From Streptomyces camponoticapitis (GTDB lineage Bacteria > Actinomycetota > Actinomycetes > Streptomycetales > Streptomycetaceae): a DNA stretch of 64,000 nucleotides. The first letter of the stretch is position 1. Each line of letters opens with the position of its first letter. The notes under the pieces were generated by a model. The model saw only the letters and a program-made list of their open reading frames with translations. It was not told where the DNA came from and searched no databases. The stretch covers positions 57,928 through 121,927 of the forward strand of contig NZ_BMMV01000018.1 of assembly GCF_014646115.1 (NCBI RefSeq). Reading direction: 5' to 3'. Shown piece after piece: positions 35,444 through 43,972 of the stretch. The translations under genes and the position numbers were made by a program.

Positions 35444-35461
35444 ACGAACCAGAGTGCCAGC

Positions 35462-35488
35462 CATCTAGGACATGACCTGGCCTAGATG
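35462..35488. promoter_or_regulatory. Operator-like dyad between the WYL regulator and MFS pump
   Basis: CATCTAGG (35462-35469) and its complement CCTAGATG (35481-35488) flank an 11-base core that includes CATG. The whole 27-bp element fills nearly half of the divergent intergenic region and ends 17 bp before the MFS start. It is the obvious candidate binding site for the WYL regulator. Confidence 0.6.
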
Positions 35489-35505
35489 CTGCATAGCTTT
35501 CTCGC

Positions 35506-37008
35506 ATGACTTCTCCAGTCGCCGTAGCCGATACGGCCATCGACACCACCACGACCTCTTCCGGCGGGCCCGGCGACCGCCGGCGCTGGCTGGCGCTGGC
35601 CGTGGTCATGACCGCGGCCTTCATGGACCTGGTCGACGTCACCATCGTCAATATCGCCATCCCCAGCATCGAGCGGGACCTCTCCGCGAGCTTCGGCTCC
35701 ATCCAGTGGATCACCGCGGGCTACGCGCTGGCCTTCGCCGCCGGACTGATCACGGGCGGCAGGCTCGGCGACATCTACGGCCGCAAGCGGCTCTTCCTCC
35801 TCGGCATCACCGGCTTCACCCTCGCCTCCGCGCTCTGCGGCTTCGCCGCGAACCCTGAGATGCTCGTGGCCTCCCGGCTCCTCCAGGGCGCGATGGCCGC
35901 GATGATGGTGCCTCAGGTGCTGGCGATCATCCACGTCACCTTCCCCGCGCACGAACGCGGCAAGGTCTTCGGGATGTTCGGCGCGATCGTCGGCCTCGGC
36001 GCCGTCTCGGGACCGCTGCTCGGCGCGCTGCTCACCCAGTGGAACCTCTTCGGGCTCGAATGGCGCCCGATCTTCCTGATCAACCTGCCCGTCGGCATCG
36101 CCGGCGTGATCCTGGGCCGCAAGTTCATCACCGAGTCCAAGGCGCCGAAGGCCCTGCGGCTCGACGTGGTCGGCGTCGTCCTGGTGACCGGCGCGCTGCT
36201 GATGCTGATCTACCCGCTCACCCGGGGCCGCGAGCTCGGCTGGCCGCTCTGGGGGCACCTGTGCATGGCGGGCAGCGTGCTGGTGTTCGCCGCGTTCGTG
36301 GCGTACGAGAAGGCGAAGACCCGCAAGGACGGGTCGCCGCTGGTGGAACTCTCCCTGTTCAAGGTGAAGAGCTTCGCCGCGGGCATCGCCGTACAACTCA
36401 CCTTCGGTGTCACCCTGGGCGTCTTCTTCCTCGTCTGGACGCTCTACATGCAGATCGGCCTCGGCTGGAGCCCGCTGCACGCCGGGCTGACCGGGCTGCC
36501 GTTCTCGATCGCCGTCTCCACGGCGGCGGGGCTCTCCGTACAGAAGCTCGTCCCGCGCTTCGGCCGCAAGGTCCTCCAGTGCGGCGCGCTGACGATGGCG
36601 GTGGGCGTGCTGATCTACATCTGGGAGGCCGGGCAGTACGGATCGGACATCACGTCCTGGCAGATGCTGCCGCCGCTGGTCGTGATGGGCGCGGGGATGG
36701 GACTGATCGTGGCGCCCCTGACGGACGCGGTGCTGTCGGACGTCCCGCGCGAGCACTCGGGCTCGGCGTCCGGGCTGATCAACACCGTGCAGCAGATGGG
36801 TACCGCGCTGGGGCTGGGGCTGGTGTCGGTGGTCTTCTTCGGGGTGATCGACGACCGTCGCGCGACGACGCCGGACGCGGTGGCGACGGCTTTCGCGGAC
36901 GGGTTCCAGAACGCGCTGTGGTGGGTGGCGGCGGTGCTGGTGGGGATCTTCCTGCTGATGTTCGCGCTCCCGAAGCGGCGGGCGGCGGAGCCGGTGCTCG
37001 TCGCCTGA
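35506..37008 (+). CDS. DHA2-family MFS exporter
   Basis: The 500-residue membrane protein has about 14 hydrophobic segments. Motifs are DLVDVTIVNIAIPSIERDLS in TM1, GGRLGDIYGRKRLFLLG (motif A) and LNLPVG-type sequence after TM5 (FLINLPVGIAGVILGR). It is a proton-coupled drug exporter. It is only distantly similar to the pump at 25124-26671. The short leader before the ATG at 35506 overlaps an operator-like dyad, and the divergent WYL regulator probably controls expression. It converges on the MOSC-fusion gene with only 10 bp between stops. Confidence 0.92.
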   Translation: MTSPVAVADTAIDTTTTSSGGPGDRRRWLALAVVMTAAFMDLVDVTIVNIAIPSIERDLSASFGSIQWITAGYALAFAAGLITGGRLGDIYGRKRLFLLGITGFTLASALCGFAANPEMLVASRLLQGAMAAMMVPQVLAIIHVTFPAHERGKVFGMFGAIVGLGAVSGPLLGALLTQWNLFGLEWRPIFLINLPVGIAGVILGRKFITESKAPKALRLDVVGVVLVTGALLMLIYPLTRGRELGWPLWGHLCMAGSVLVFAAFVAYEKAKTRKDGSPLVELSLFKVKSFAAGIAVQLTFGVTLGVFFLVWTLYMQIGLGWSPLHAGLTGLPFSIAVSTAAGLSVQKLVPRFGRKVLQCGALTMAVGVLIYIWEAGQYGSDITSWQMLPPLVVMGAGMGLIVAPLTDAVLSDVPREHSGSASGLINTVQQMGTALGLGLVSVVFFGVIDDRRATTPDAVATAFADGFQNALWWVAAVLVGIFLLMFALPKRRAAEPVLVA

Positions 37009-37018
37009 GGCCGGGCCC

Positions 37019-38761
37019 TCACATGTCGAGGACGATTTCGCCGTCCGTGGGGCGGGAGCAGCAGATCAGCACCTGCCCCTCGGGCGGCGCTTCGAGTGGG
37101 GACGGGTCGTAGGCGACCCCGCCGGACAGCACGGAGGTGATGCAGGTGTGGCACACCCCCGTACGACAGCTCCACCGGGCGGGAACATCGCACGCCTCGG
37201 CGAGTTCCAACAGGCTCTTCTCGCTGTCGCGGAACGGGGTGGAGATCCCACTGCGGGCGAAAGTCACCGAAGGGCCGGTCCCGGGCGGGCCGGTCGGCTG
37301 ATGCGGTTGCGGCAGATCCTTGTTTGCCAGGCCGGGGTTGATGGACGGCAGGGAACCGAACAACTCGGAGTGGATGGCCGCCTCTTCGAGCCCGCAGGCG
37401 GTGAGCACGTCCTTCATGTCCGCCATGAACGACTCGGGCCCGCAGACATAGGCGGTGGCACCGGCCGGGAGACCGAGAGCCAGCAGCTTGTCCCTGTTGA
37501 GCCGTCCGGACGCCGCGTGATCGCCGCCGCGCCCCCGCGGCGCGGCGGCGCTGAAGAACACGTGCTCCGTCGACCGCGGCAGCGATCCGAGCAGACCGTG
37601 CGCTTCGGCCGCCAGCGGATGCTCCTGGGGACTGCGGGCACCGTGGATCCACCACACCTCCCGGTCGCTGCGGGCGGCCGCGAGCTCGTGCAGCATGGCG
37701 AGCACGGGGGTCACCCCGATGCCGGCGGAGATGAGAAGGACCGGGCCGCCGCCGCCGTCGAGGACGAAGTCGCCCCGGGGAGCCGCGGCGTCGAGAACGG
37801 TCCCCGGGCGCAGCCGCGTGGTCAGATACCCGCTGGCCACGCCGTGCGGTTCGTGCTTGACGCTGATCCGGTAGTGGTCGCTGACGGGCGCCGAGGAGAG
37901 CGAGTAACTGCGGACCGGGGCCGGCTCTCCGGCTCCGGGGATACGCAGCGTCAGATACTGGCCCGCGCGGGCCGGAGGAAGCCGCGATCCGTCGGCGGCG
38001 GCGAGGTGGATCGAAGAGACGGTGGTGCTCTCGGGCACCACCTTGGCCACCCGCAGTTGCCTGAAGCCGGTCCAGGCCGCCTCAGGGAGCGGGGGTTCTG
38101 CCGCGGTGCCCGTCTTGTCGGCGTCGTCGAGAAGGTCACGGAAGGAGCCCTGCCAACCCGGGCTCAGCGCGGGGATGTCCAGGGCGAGCCGAAGCTTCGC
38201 GGGGTCTCTGCCGGGCAGGTAGAGCAGTTCGTCGGTGGCCGTCACGCTCAGCGCGCCGGGCCCCGTCCCCGTCTTCAGGATCTCGTCGCCCGCCTCGATA
38301 CGGCCCTCGTGGATGACCCGCATGTAGAAGCCGGGGCGGCGATGGGAGACGAGAAGAGCGGGCAACTCGGGTTCGCCCAGGCGCATGCCCACGCGGTAGC
38401 AGGTGACGCGCGGCTGGGTGACCTCGAACTCGGCCTCGCCGATGCGGTAACGGTCGCCGATACAGACCTCGTCGTCCGGCAGCCCGTCGACGGTGAGGTT
38501 CTCCCCGAACTGACCGTGCTCGAAGTCATCACGTCCGAAGTGCCGCGCCCAGTGCCGGTAGGACTCGATCTGATAGACGAGCACGGCACGCTGCTCACCG
38601 CCGTGCCCCGCGAGGTCACCCTGGCCGTCACCGTCGATGTTGGTACGGCGGGCGGTCACCGGCCCGTCCACGGGGTACTTCCACACACCGGTGTATACGG
38701 TCCGGCCCTGCCAGGGCACGTCCTTCGGCATTCCCACATTCACCGAAAGCAGAGAAGGCAT
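37019..38761 (-). CDS. MOSC - flavodoxin-reductase-like - [2Fe-2S] ferredoxin fusion protein
   Basis: The 580-residue protein has three parts. Residues 1 to about 220 form a YiiM-like MOSC domain (GQFGENLTVDG, the likely Mo-ligand Cys in RVTCYRVGM) plus a 3-alpha segment. The middle is an FNR-type FAD/NAD domain (VRSYSLSSAP, LLISAGIGVTPVLAML, YVCGPESFM). The C-terminus is a plant-type [2Fe-2S] ferredoxin (CRTGVCHTC with a later Cys in ICCSRP). It is therefore a self-sufficient electron chain from NAD(P)H through FAD and Fe-S to a molybdenum-cofactor site; YiiM relatives reduce N-hydroxylated compounds. The ATG at 38761 has GGAGG five bases upstream. Confidence 0.88.
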   Translation of the reverse strand: MPSLLSVNVGMPKDVPWQGRTVYTGVWKYPVDGPVTARRTNIDGDGQGDLAGHGGEQRAVLVYQIESYRHWARHFGRDDFEHGQFGENLTVDGLPDDEVCIGDRYRIGEAEFEVTQPRVTCYRVGMRLGEPELPALLVSHRRPGFYMRVIHEGRIEAGDEILKTGTGPGALSVTATDELLYLPGRDPAKLRLALDIPALSPGWQGSFRDLLDDADKTGTAAEPPLPEAAWTGFRQLRVAKVVPESTTVSSIHLAAADGSRLPPARAGQYLTLRIPGAGEPAPVRSYSLSSAPVSDHYRISVKHEPHGVASGYLTTRLRPGTVLDAAAPRGDFVLDGGGGPVLLISAGIGVTPVLAMLHELAAARSDREVWWIHGARSPQEHPLAAEAHGLLGSLPRSTEHVFFSAAAPRGRGGDHAASGRLNRDKLLALGLPAGATAYVCGPESFMADMKDVLTACGLEEAAIHSELFGSLPSINPGLANKDLPQPHQPTGPPGTGPSVTFARSGISTPFRDSEKSLLELAEACDVPARWSCRTGVCHTCITSVLSGGVAYDPSPLEAPPEGQVLICCSRPTDGEIVLDM

Positions 38762-38799
38762 CGGGACCTCCGGTGGAAGTTCTGCGCATACGACGGGGG

Positions 38800-39669
38800 T
38801 CAGCCCGGCCTGTCGAACATCGCTTCGTCAAGGTCGAGGTTGCGGTCGGCCCCGTGCGGAATGACACCCTGACCGGATTCCAGCCTCTGCCGTACGCCGT
38901 CGAGTTCGACCTGGATCTCGTCCGGTTCGAACGACACCATTCCGGAGATACTACGCACTTGGTCCCAGGCGTCCTCGTAGGACCACGCCGCATGCCGGGC
39001 GCCCTCGATGTCGTAATAACTGGCCATGCCCTTGTACGGGCAGAACGTCTGGAACTCGACCGGTGCCAGCGCCGATTCGTCCACGTCCTCCCGCGGAACG
39101 TACCAGCGGGGCGCGAAGCCCGATTCGTACAGCACCAGAGGGCGCCCGCTGTCGGCGATCACCCGGTCGTCACCGCGGACGACCAGGCGACGGCTCGTCC
39201 TTCGGATGTCGATGCGGTGATAGGCGTCCGCCGCGTGTCCGACGATCCGGTCGTCCTCCTCGTAGAAAGCGTCCATCGCCCGCCAGGCGAAGGCGATCCT
39301 CCCTTCGAGGATCTTCGCGTGACCGGGAAGGTCGGTGTGCTGCCACGCGGCACGTTCCTTGCTCAGCGGCCCCGCCCGGACGGTGTACCAGGAGGTCCGG
39401 CCCAGATCCCGGTGCTGAGTGGTGTGCTCGGACTCCTCCAGGACGTCGGCCGCGATGTCGGCCGGCGGGAAGTAGGCCACGGGGTAGCGGCCGGGCTCGT
39501 GGAGGAGTACGACATCCTCACTGTCGGCGATCCAGCTGTCCCCGAGTTCGGCCCGCATACGACGGCGCAGCGGTTCGGCGAACAGCAGCCGTTCGGGCAG
39601 GGGGTCGGGGACCAGGAACTGGCCGACCGTTCCCGGGGCGAGTGGGCCTTGCTGCCAGGAAAGTCCCAT
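38800..39669 (-). CDS. DUF427-domain protein
   Basis: The 289-residue protein contains two DUF427-type segments. One is around residues 40-90 (DSWIADSEDVVLLHEPGRYPVAYFP) and the other around 165-225 (RLVVRGDDRVIADSGRPLVLYE, FQTFCPYKGMASYYDI). The CPYKG motif is characteristic. It is a soluble protein whose biochemical role is unknown. The ATG at 39669 follows AAGGAACGG and immediately begins family sequence. It sits 38 bp upstream of the MOSC fusion gene on the same strand, so the two are probably co-transcribed. Confidence 0.85.
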   Translation of the reverse strand: MGLSWQQGPLAPGTVGQFLVPDPLPERLLFAEPLRRRMRAELGDSWIADSEDVVLLHEPGRYPVAYFPPADIAADVLEESEHTTQHRDLGRTSWYTVRAGPLSKERAAWQHTDLPGHAKILEGRIAFAWRAMDAFYEEDDRIVGHAADAYHRIDIRRTSRRLVVRGDDRVIADSGRPLVLYESGFAPRWYVPREDVDESALAPVEFQTFCPYKGMASYYDIEGARHAAWSYEDAWDQVRSISGMVSFEPDEIQVELDGVRQRLESGQGVIPHGADRNLDLDEAMFDRPG

Positions 39670-40099
39670 CGTTCCGTTCCTTCCGTGTGAGAAGGCGACG
39701 TCACGCCACCGGCACGGGCTCTCACGCGGGAAAGCGCGCGCTTTGGGATACGAACAGCCGCGGCCGGACGAGGCCATTCTTCGTCTCGGGTGCCCGCGCC
39801 TTCGCGCCCTTGCGCGCCGACGCCTCCGTCCCGGAATTCCGTTCTGTTTCAGTATGCGCATACCGGCTTCCGGAATTCCTCCTCGGCGCCGGGGGACTGG
39901 CGAGGGTCCGGGCCAGGCCGTCGAACATGCGGCCCTGCTCGACGTGGGCGTCCAGCCAACGGTTGACCGCCGCGACGGGGTCCTCTTCGTCCGACCGGCT
40001 CGTGGACGCGCAGGTCGCCTGGGGCGACGAGGACGCCGTTCTCCGCCGCCCCAGGCGACCCCGGCGCCCCAGGTCCGCTGATCCTCCGGGCGGGCCCCC
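39670..40099. other. 430-bp gap without a confident gene
   Basis: Short open frames exist on the minus strand. One of them (39722-39928, 68 codons) is preceded in the same frame by a stretch reading DEEDPVAAVNRWLDAHVEQG that looks protein-like, but no start with a ribosome-binding site or complete gene can be built. It may be the remnant of a decayed small gene, or chance. The region also contains two close GGAATTCC-like segments at 39833-39838 and 39876-39881. Confidence 0.4.
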
Positions 40100-40954
40100 T
40101 CAGCCACTCACCTGACCCCGCGCGCGGAGCTCCATGGCTTCGCGCGCGGCGCTCTGCGCGGTGTACACCTCACACATATGACGGCCGTCGGGTGTCGCCG
40201 TGTGCTCGACCTCCCACAGGCTCGTCTCCGTACCGTCCAGGAGCAGGAACGCGTGCTCGTAGAGCGTGAACCCCGCGTCCTTGGCCTCGGCATGGCCGTG
40301 CCGTCCGAAGACCTGGGTGATCTGGTGGGCGAAGGCGGCGCGCAGCGATCCCGCGACCTCCTCGCCCGGCCGGTCCACGTTCTCCGCGCGCCGAAGCACC
40401 CGGCGCGCGTGGTCGGCGGAGTTGTCCGGGAGATACACCCGGGGCAGCGGTGTCTGTGGCGCCGTCAGAAGGCCGCTGAGCAGTTCGAGATCGGCCGCGA
40501 GGTCGGACTCGAAGCTCGGATCGAGACTCGCACCCAGGCCCGACTCGAAACGGGACTCGAACAGTGAATCGGAATCGGCGGCGGGATCAAGGGCGGCGAG
40601 GGAACGGGCGGCGGCCTCGTCGGCACCGCCTGTCCGGTGAGGGCGGCGCAGCCGGGAGGCGGCGAGGCGCACCTCGTGCTCGTCGGTGTAGAGCTCATGC
40701 TGTTCGGCGCCGTCGCGCCCGGTGTTGTGGACCAGCTCCCAGAGGGTGAGGGCGGTGCTGTCGGCGAGCAGATACGTATGCCGGTAGGTCTCGCGATGCA
40801 GTCCCGCACTGTGGTGCGAGGACCGCAATGAACTGGCGTGCGCCAGAGCGGAGTCGAGCCGCTCGATCACGGCGTCGGGCAGATCGAAGGAGTTGAGTGC
40901 CCGACCCAGAAGACGCTCAAGATGCGTCTCGCTTGTCTCATACGGATCGTTCAA
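40100..40954 (-). CDS. Streptomyces-specific conserved protein (DUF6227-like)
   Basis: The 284-residue soluble protein has no recognised catalytic motif. It has two similar halves: HRETYRHTYLLADSTALTLWELVH near residue 62 and FTLYEHAFLLLDGTETSLWEVEH near residue 240, so it is probably an internal duplication. The middle (about 120-170) is acidic, Ser/Asp/Leu-rich and low complexity. It resembles the DUF6227 group as I remember it. The TTG at 40954 is preferred because GGAGA lies seven bases upstream; a GTG at 40978 has no such site. Monocistronic, function unknown. Confidence 0.75.
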   Translation of the reverse strand: MNDPYETSETHLERLLGRALNSFDLPDAVIERLDSALAHASSLRSSHHSAGLHRETYRHTYLLADSTALTLWELVHNTGRDGAEQHELYTDEHEVRLAASRLRRPHRTGGADEAAARSLAALDPAADSDSLFESRFESGLGASLDPSFESDLAADLELLSGLLTAPQTPLPRVYLPDNSADHARRVLRRAENVDRPGEEVAGSLRAAFAHQITQVFGRHGHAEAKDAGFTLYEHAFLLLDGTETSLWEVEHTATPDGRHMCEVYTAQSAAREAMELRARGQVSG

Positions 40955-41099
40955 GGTGGGTCTCCAGGCCGTCGCCACATGTCACTTGGTGATTGCATAA
41001 CGTAGCCCCTGGGACTGACATTGCGTCCCAAGTTCGGTAAAACGATTGGGGGCGCACGAGAAGTTCCTCAAGCCCCCCTCAAGTCCCTTGCGCCGTGGG

Positions 41100-42140
41100 T
41101 CAGTCCGTGCCGTACAGATCGCGGTACGCGGGGAACGTGCCGCCCGGCCCTTCCACACCCTCCGCCACCATCATCGCCCGTACGATCGCCCTGGTCACAG
41201 CGTCGGCCCCGGCTGCAAGGACTTCATTGAGCGCCAGCGGGTTCCCGGCATCGAGCATGCGTTCCCCGGTGGCCAGTGTGAAGACCGTGTCCCCGTCGTT
41301 GAGCAGATGTACAGGACGGACGGCGCGCGCGATACCGTCGTGCGCCGTCCCCGCGAGCTTCTGCGCCTGGGCCTTGGAGAGGTCGGCGTCGGTCGCCACG
41401 ACGGCGAGCGTGGTGTTCAGCGGAGGCCGTCCGTCACGCTCGCGCACCTCGGCGAGGCGCGCGAGAGCGGCCTCGTGCACACCGGCCGGCGGATAGCCGG
41501 GACGGCCCTGGAAGTACCGCCCGTACAGCACCCCCGTCAGCGGATCGACCGCGGACCCCGCCGCGTTCGCGACGACCAGCGCGGCGACCGTGATCCCCGA
41601 CGGCAGCAGCACGCTCGCCGTACCGACCCCGCCCTTTAGCCGCCCCACCACGGCCCCGGTCCCGGCCCCGACGCCGCCCTCGGCGACGGGCGCCCCCGAC
41701 TCCGTACGGGCCGCCGCCTCGACCGCCGCACGGCCCGTGGAGGCGTCCGGGCGGGCCCGCCAGTCGCCACCGCGCCCCAGATCGAAGACGCACGCGGCCG
41801 GCACGACCGGCACCACCTGGGCCGGGTCGGGCCCGACCCGCACACCCCGCCCCCGTTCCTCCAGCCACGCCACCACGCCCGAGGCGGAGTCGAGCCCGAA
41901 CGCGCTGCCGCCGGTGAGCACGACGGCCTCGACACGGCTCACCAGATTGCGCGGATCCAGCGCGTCGGTCTCCCGGGTGCCCGGCCCGCCGCCCCGTACG
42001 TCCACGGCGGCGACCGCCCCGCCCTCCGGGGCGAGAACGACCGTCGTACCGCTGAGCGCCCGGTCCCCGGCCACCCGCGCGTGGCCGACCCGAATCCCCG
42101 CCACATCCGTCAATGCGTCATTGAGTGCCATGGATCCCAT
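41100..42140 (-). CDS. P1-family (DmpA/BapA-like) N-terminal nucleophile peptidase
   Basis: The predicted 346 residues match the P1 family of self-cleaving aminopeptidases. Seen: DVAGIRVGHARV near the start, VVLTGGSAFGLDSASGVVAWLEE, and the presumed autocleavage/nucleophile region around VVANAAGSAVDP and PLNTTLAVVATDADLSK. In characterised members the threonine or serine freed by cleavage is the catalytic residue; here NTTL is the likeliest site. The start could be 42167 (GTG), 42140 or 42131 (ATG); 42140 is a compromise. It may be a beta-peptidase or an L-aminopeptidase. Function in this organism is unknown. Confidence 0.82.
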   Translation of the reverse strand: MGSMALNDALTDVAGIRVGHARVAGDRALSGTTVVLAPEGGAVAAVDVRGGGPGTRETDALDPRNLVSRVEAVVLTGGSAFGLDSASGVVAWLEERGRGVRVGPDPAQVVPVVPAACVFDLGRGGDWRARPDASTGRAAVEAAARTESGAPVAEGGVGAGTGAVVGRLKGGVGTASVLLPSGITVAALVVANAAGSAVDPLTGVLYGRYFQGRPGYPPAGVHEAALARLAEVRERDGRPPLNTTLAVVATDADLSKAQAQKLAGTAHDGIARAVRPVHLLNDGDTVFTLATGERMLDAGNPLALNEVLAAGADAVTRAIVRAMMVAEGVEGPGGTFPAYRDLYGTD

Positions 42141-42212
42141 GCGTACCACGACGCCGGACCCCGCCACGGCGGATCACCCCGGCCGCCGCGCCCACCCCCG
42201 TACTCTGGACGC

Positions 42213-42470
42213 ATGAGCATCGCCCGCACCTCCGGACCGAGCGACACCGAGACGGACCCGCAGCGCCCCGCCCCCCAGCGCCCGGCACCGCCCAAGCCCG
42301 CACCCCCGAAGCCGGGCCCGCCCAAGCCGTCGCTCGTCTTCGACGACCCCCTGGACCGGCAGTCCTCGGACGACACGGACACCGGCTGGGGCGACCGCCA
42401 GGCCACGAGCGGTGACGGCGCCGCCGACCTGGCCCGCTTCCTCGACGAGAAGCCGCCCCACCACATCTGA
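42213..42470 (+). CDS. Small proline-rich conserved protein
   Basis: This 85-residue protein has a low-complexity Pro/Ala/Lys stretch (about residues 18-40, repeats of P-K-P-x-P-P) and then an acidic tail containing SDDTDTGWGDR and the ending AADLARFLDEKPPHHI. That ending is familiar from short conserved Streptomyces proteins. The ATG at 42213 begins 18 bp after the end of a Pro/Arg-rich open stretch. Function unknown. It is convergent with mscL. Confidence 0.7.
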   Translation: MSIARTSGPSDTETDPQRPAPQRPAPPKPAPPKPGPPKPSLVFDDPLDRQSSDDTDTGWGDRQATSGDGAADLARFLDEKPPHHI

Positions 42471-42511
42471 TCGCGGGGGAGCCCGACGGGCCGGCGTCAA
42501 CCGGACGGGTC

Positions 42512-43000
42512 CTACGGGGCGCTCTGCCCCTGTCCCCGCCCAGGCACCCGCTGCTGAGCCACCAGGGCGTCCCTGATCTCCTTCAGCACCTCCAGCTCGC
42601 TCACCTCCAGGACCTCCTCCACCTTCTCCTTCGCGGCCAGCAGCCTGGCGCGCCTGGCGAGGTACTTCGCCATCGGCAGGACCATCAGGAAGTACACGAC
42701 GGCGGCGGTGATCAGGAAGCTGAGCGTCGAACTGAGCACCGTCCCCCACATGATCGGGATGCCCGACACGGCATCGCCCGCGGCGTTCGTCTCGCACGGG
42801 GACTTGAGACACGAGGAGTAGTGGTCCAGGTCCTTGGTCCCGAACGCGCCGACCACCGGATTGATGACGCCCTTCACCAGGGAGTTCACCACATTGGTGA
42901 AGGCCGCGCCGATGACCACCGCGACCGCGAGGTCGATCACGTTGCCTCGCGTAAGGAAGGCCTTGAAGCCCTCCAGCACGCTCTCCTTCTCGTTGCTCAC
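42512..43000 (-). CDS. mscL: MscL, large-conductance mechanosensitive channel
   Basis: The 162-residue membrane protein has an N-terminal amphipathic start (ESVLEGFKAFLTRGNVIDLAVAVVIGAAF) matching the MscL S1/TM1 signature. A periplasmic loop with two Cys (SSCLKSPCE) follows, then a second TM (FLITAAVVYFLMVLPMAKYLARR) and a cytosolic helical bundle. It opens under membrane tension to release solutes during osmotic downshock. The GTG at 43000 is chosen because family sequence begins there; AAGG is upstream. Confidence 0.94.
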   Translation of the reverse strand: MSNEKESVLEGFKAFLTRGNVIDLAVAVVIGAAFTNVVNSLVKGVINPVVGAFGTKDLDHYSSCLKSPCETNAAGDAVSGIPIMWGTVLSSTLSFLITAAVVYFLMVLPMAKYLARRARLLAAKEKVEEVLEVSELEVLKEIRDALVAQQRVPGRGQGQSAP

Positions 43001-43178
43001 CAGTGAGCCCTTCCTTGTGTGTGCCGCGGGGACCGGAACGGGGACGGCGGAGGGGTCCGCCGATCGCCCCCGACACCATGGGCAACTCGCGCCCCGGCTG
43101 TCCAATCCGCCCATGCTCTCGTGTGACCAGTCTGCTCATCAGTACGACGGCGAGAAGCGCGGGTCCCCACACAGCAGG

Positions 43179-43835
43179 TCAGCACAGCGTCAGCGCCAGG
43201 CGGGAGTTCGTGCTCGCACCCGCCAACTCCGCCGCCACGTCACGCGCGACGGTCAGCAGGACCAGCGCTCCGCCCTCGGCGGAGCTCTCCGGCGCCCGCG
43301 GGACGGACTTCACCAGCACACCCGTGGCGAGTACCCGGACGTCCGATGCCCCGCCGCCGGGGGAGTGCGCGGCGGCGATCACATCGACCCGGTCGCCGGG
43401 GCGCAGCAGCCGCACCGTCTCCACATCCGCGATCCGCACCGGAGCCGTGACCGACCGCACCTTCTCCACGTCCGGTTGAGCGCCCGCGGCCGCGCGGGCC
43501 GCCGCCTCGGAGCGCTCCTCCGCTCCGGCCGCCGCACCGGGACCGCCCGCCCCCGACGCCGCCAACGCGGCCGCCGTCACGGCCAGCCCCGCCGCCATGG
43601 CCCGCCTCCGCCGGAGCAGCGCCCTGCGCAGCCGGTGCCCGCCGCCGCGCACCCGCAGTGGATCGAACGCCGGCACCCCGCAGGGAGCGGGCGCGGCGGC
43701 CACCGGCGGCGGGAAGAGAGGAGGATCCGAGGGACGGCTGATCAGGGAACGGGAAGACGGGATCGAGGACGAGGACAAAGCCGAAGCCGAAGTTGATGAG
43801 GAGTGCGAAGAGGAGCGTGAGGACGAACGGGACAT
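43179..43835 (-). CDS. SAF-domain (RcpC/CpaB-like) secreted protein
   Basis: The 218-residue protein begins with a long Ser/Arg-rich, presumably cytosolic leader. A basic segment (RALLRRRRAM) precedes one hydrophobic segment (LAVTAAALAASGAGG), then an extracytoplasmic domain. RPGDRVDVIAAAH and VRVLATGVLVKSVP are typical of the SAF/CpaB family, which functions in Flp-type pilus assembly or flagellar P-ring-like roles. The ATG at 43835 has AGGTGG eight bases upstream. No other pilus genes are in the window, so it may be an orphan with another role. Confidence 0.75.
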   Translation of the reverse strand: MSRSSSRSSSHSSSTSASALSSSSIPSSRSLISRPSDPPLFPPPVAAAPAPCGVPAFDPLRVRGGGHRLRRALLRRRRAMAAGLAVTAAALAASGAGGPGAAAGAEERSEAAARAAAGAQPDVEKVRSVTAPVRIADVETVRLLRPGDRVDVIAAAHSPGGGASDVRVLATGVLVKSVPRAPESSAEGGALVLLTVARDVAAELAGASTNSRLALTLC

Positions 43836-43972
43836 GGCAACCACCACCTGCCGTGAGGAGTTTCTGCTGGCCACCCCTCACGATCCACGCCCGGCCGGAA
43901 TCCCGCCGAAGCCTGTGGACAACTACCCGAATGTGAATAACTCGCCCACCCGAACGAGTCCTTCCGCCCGAG

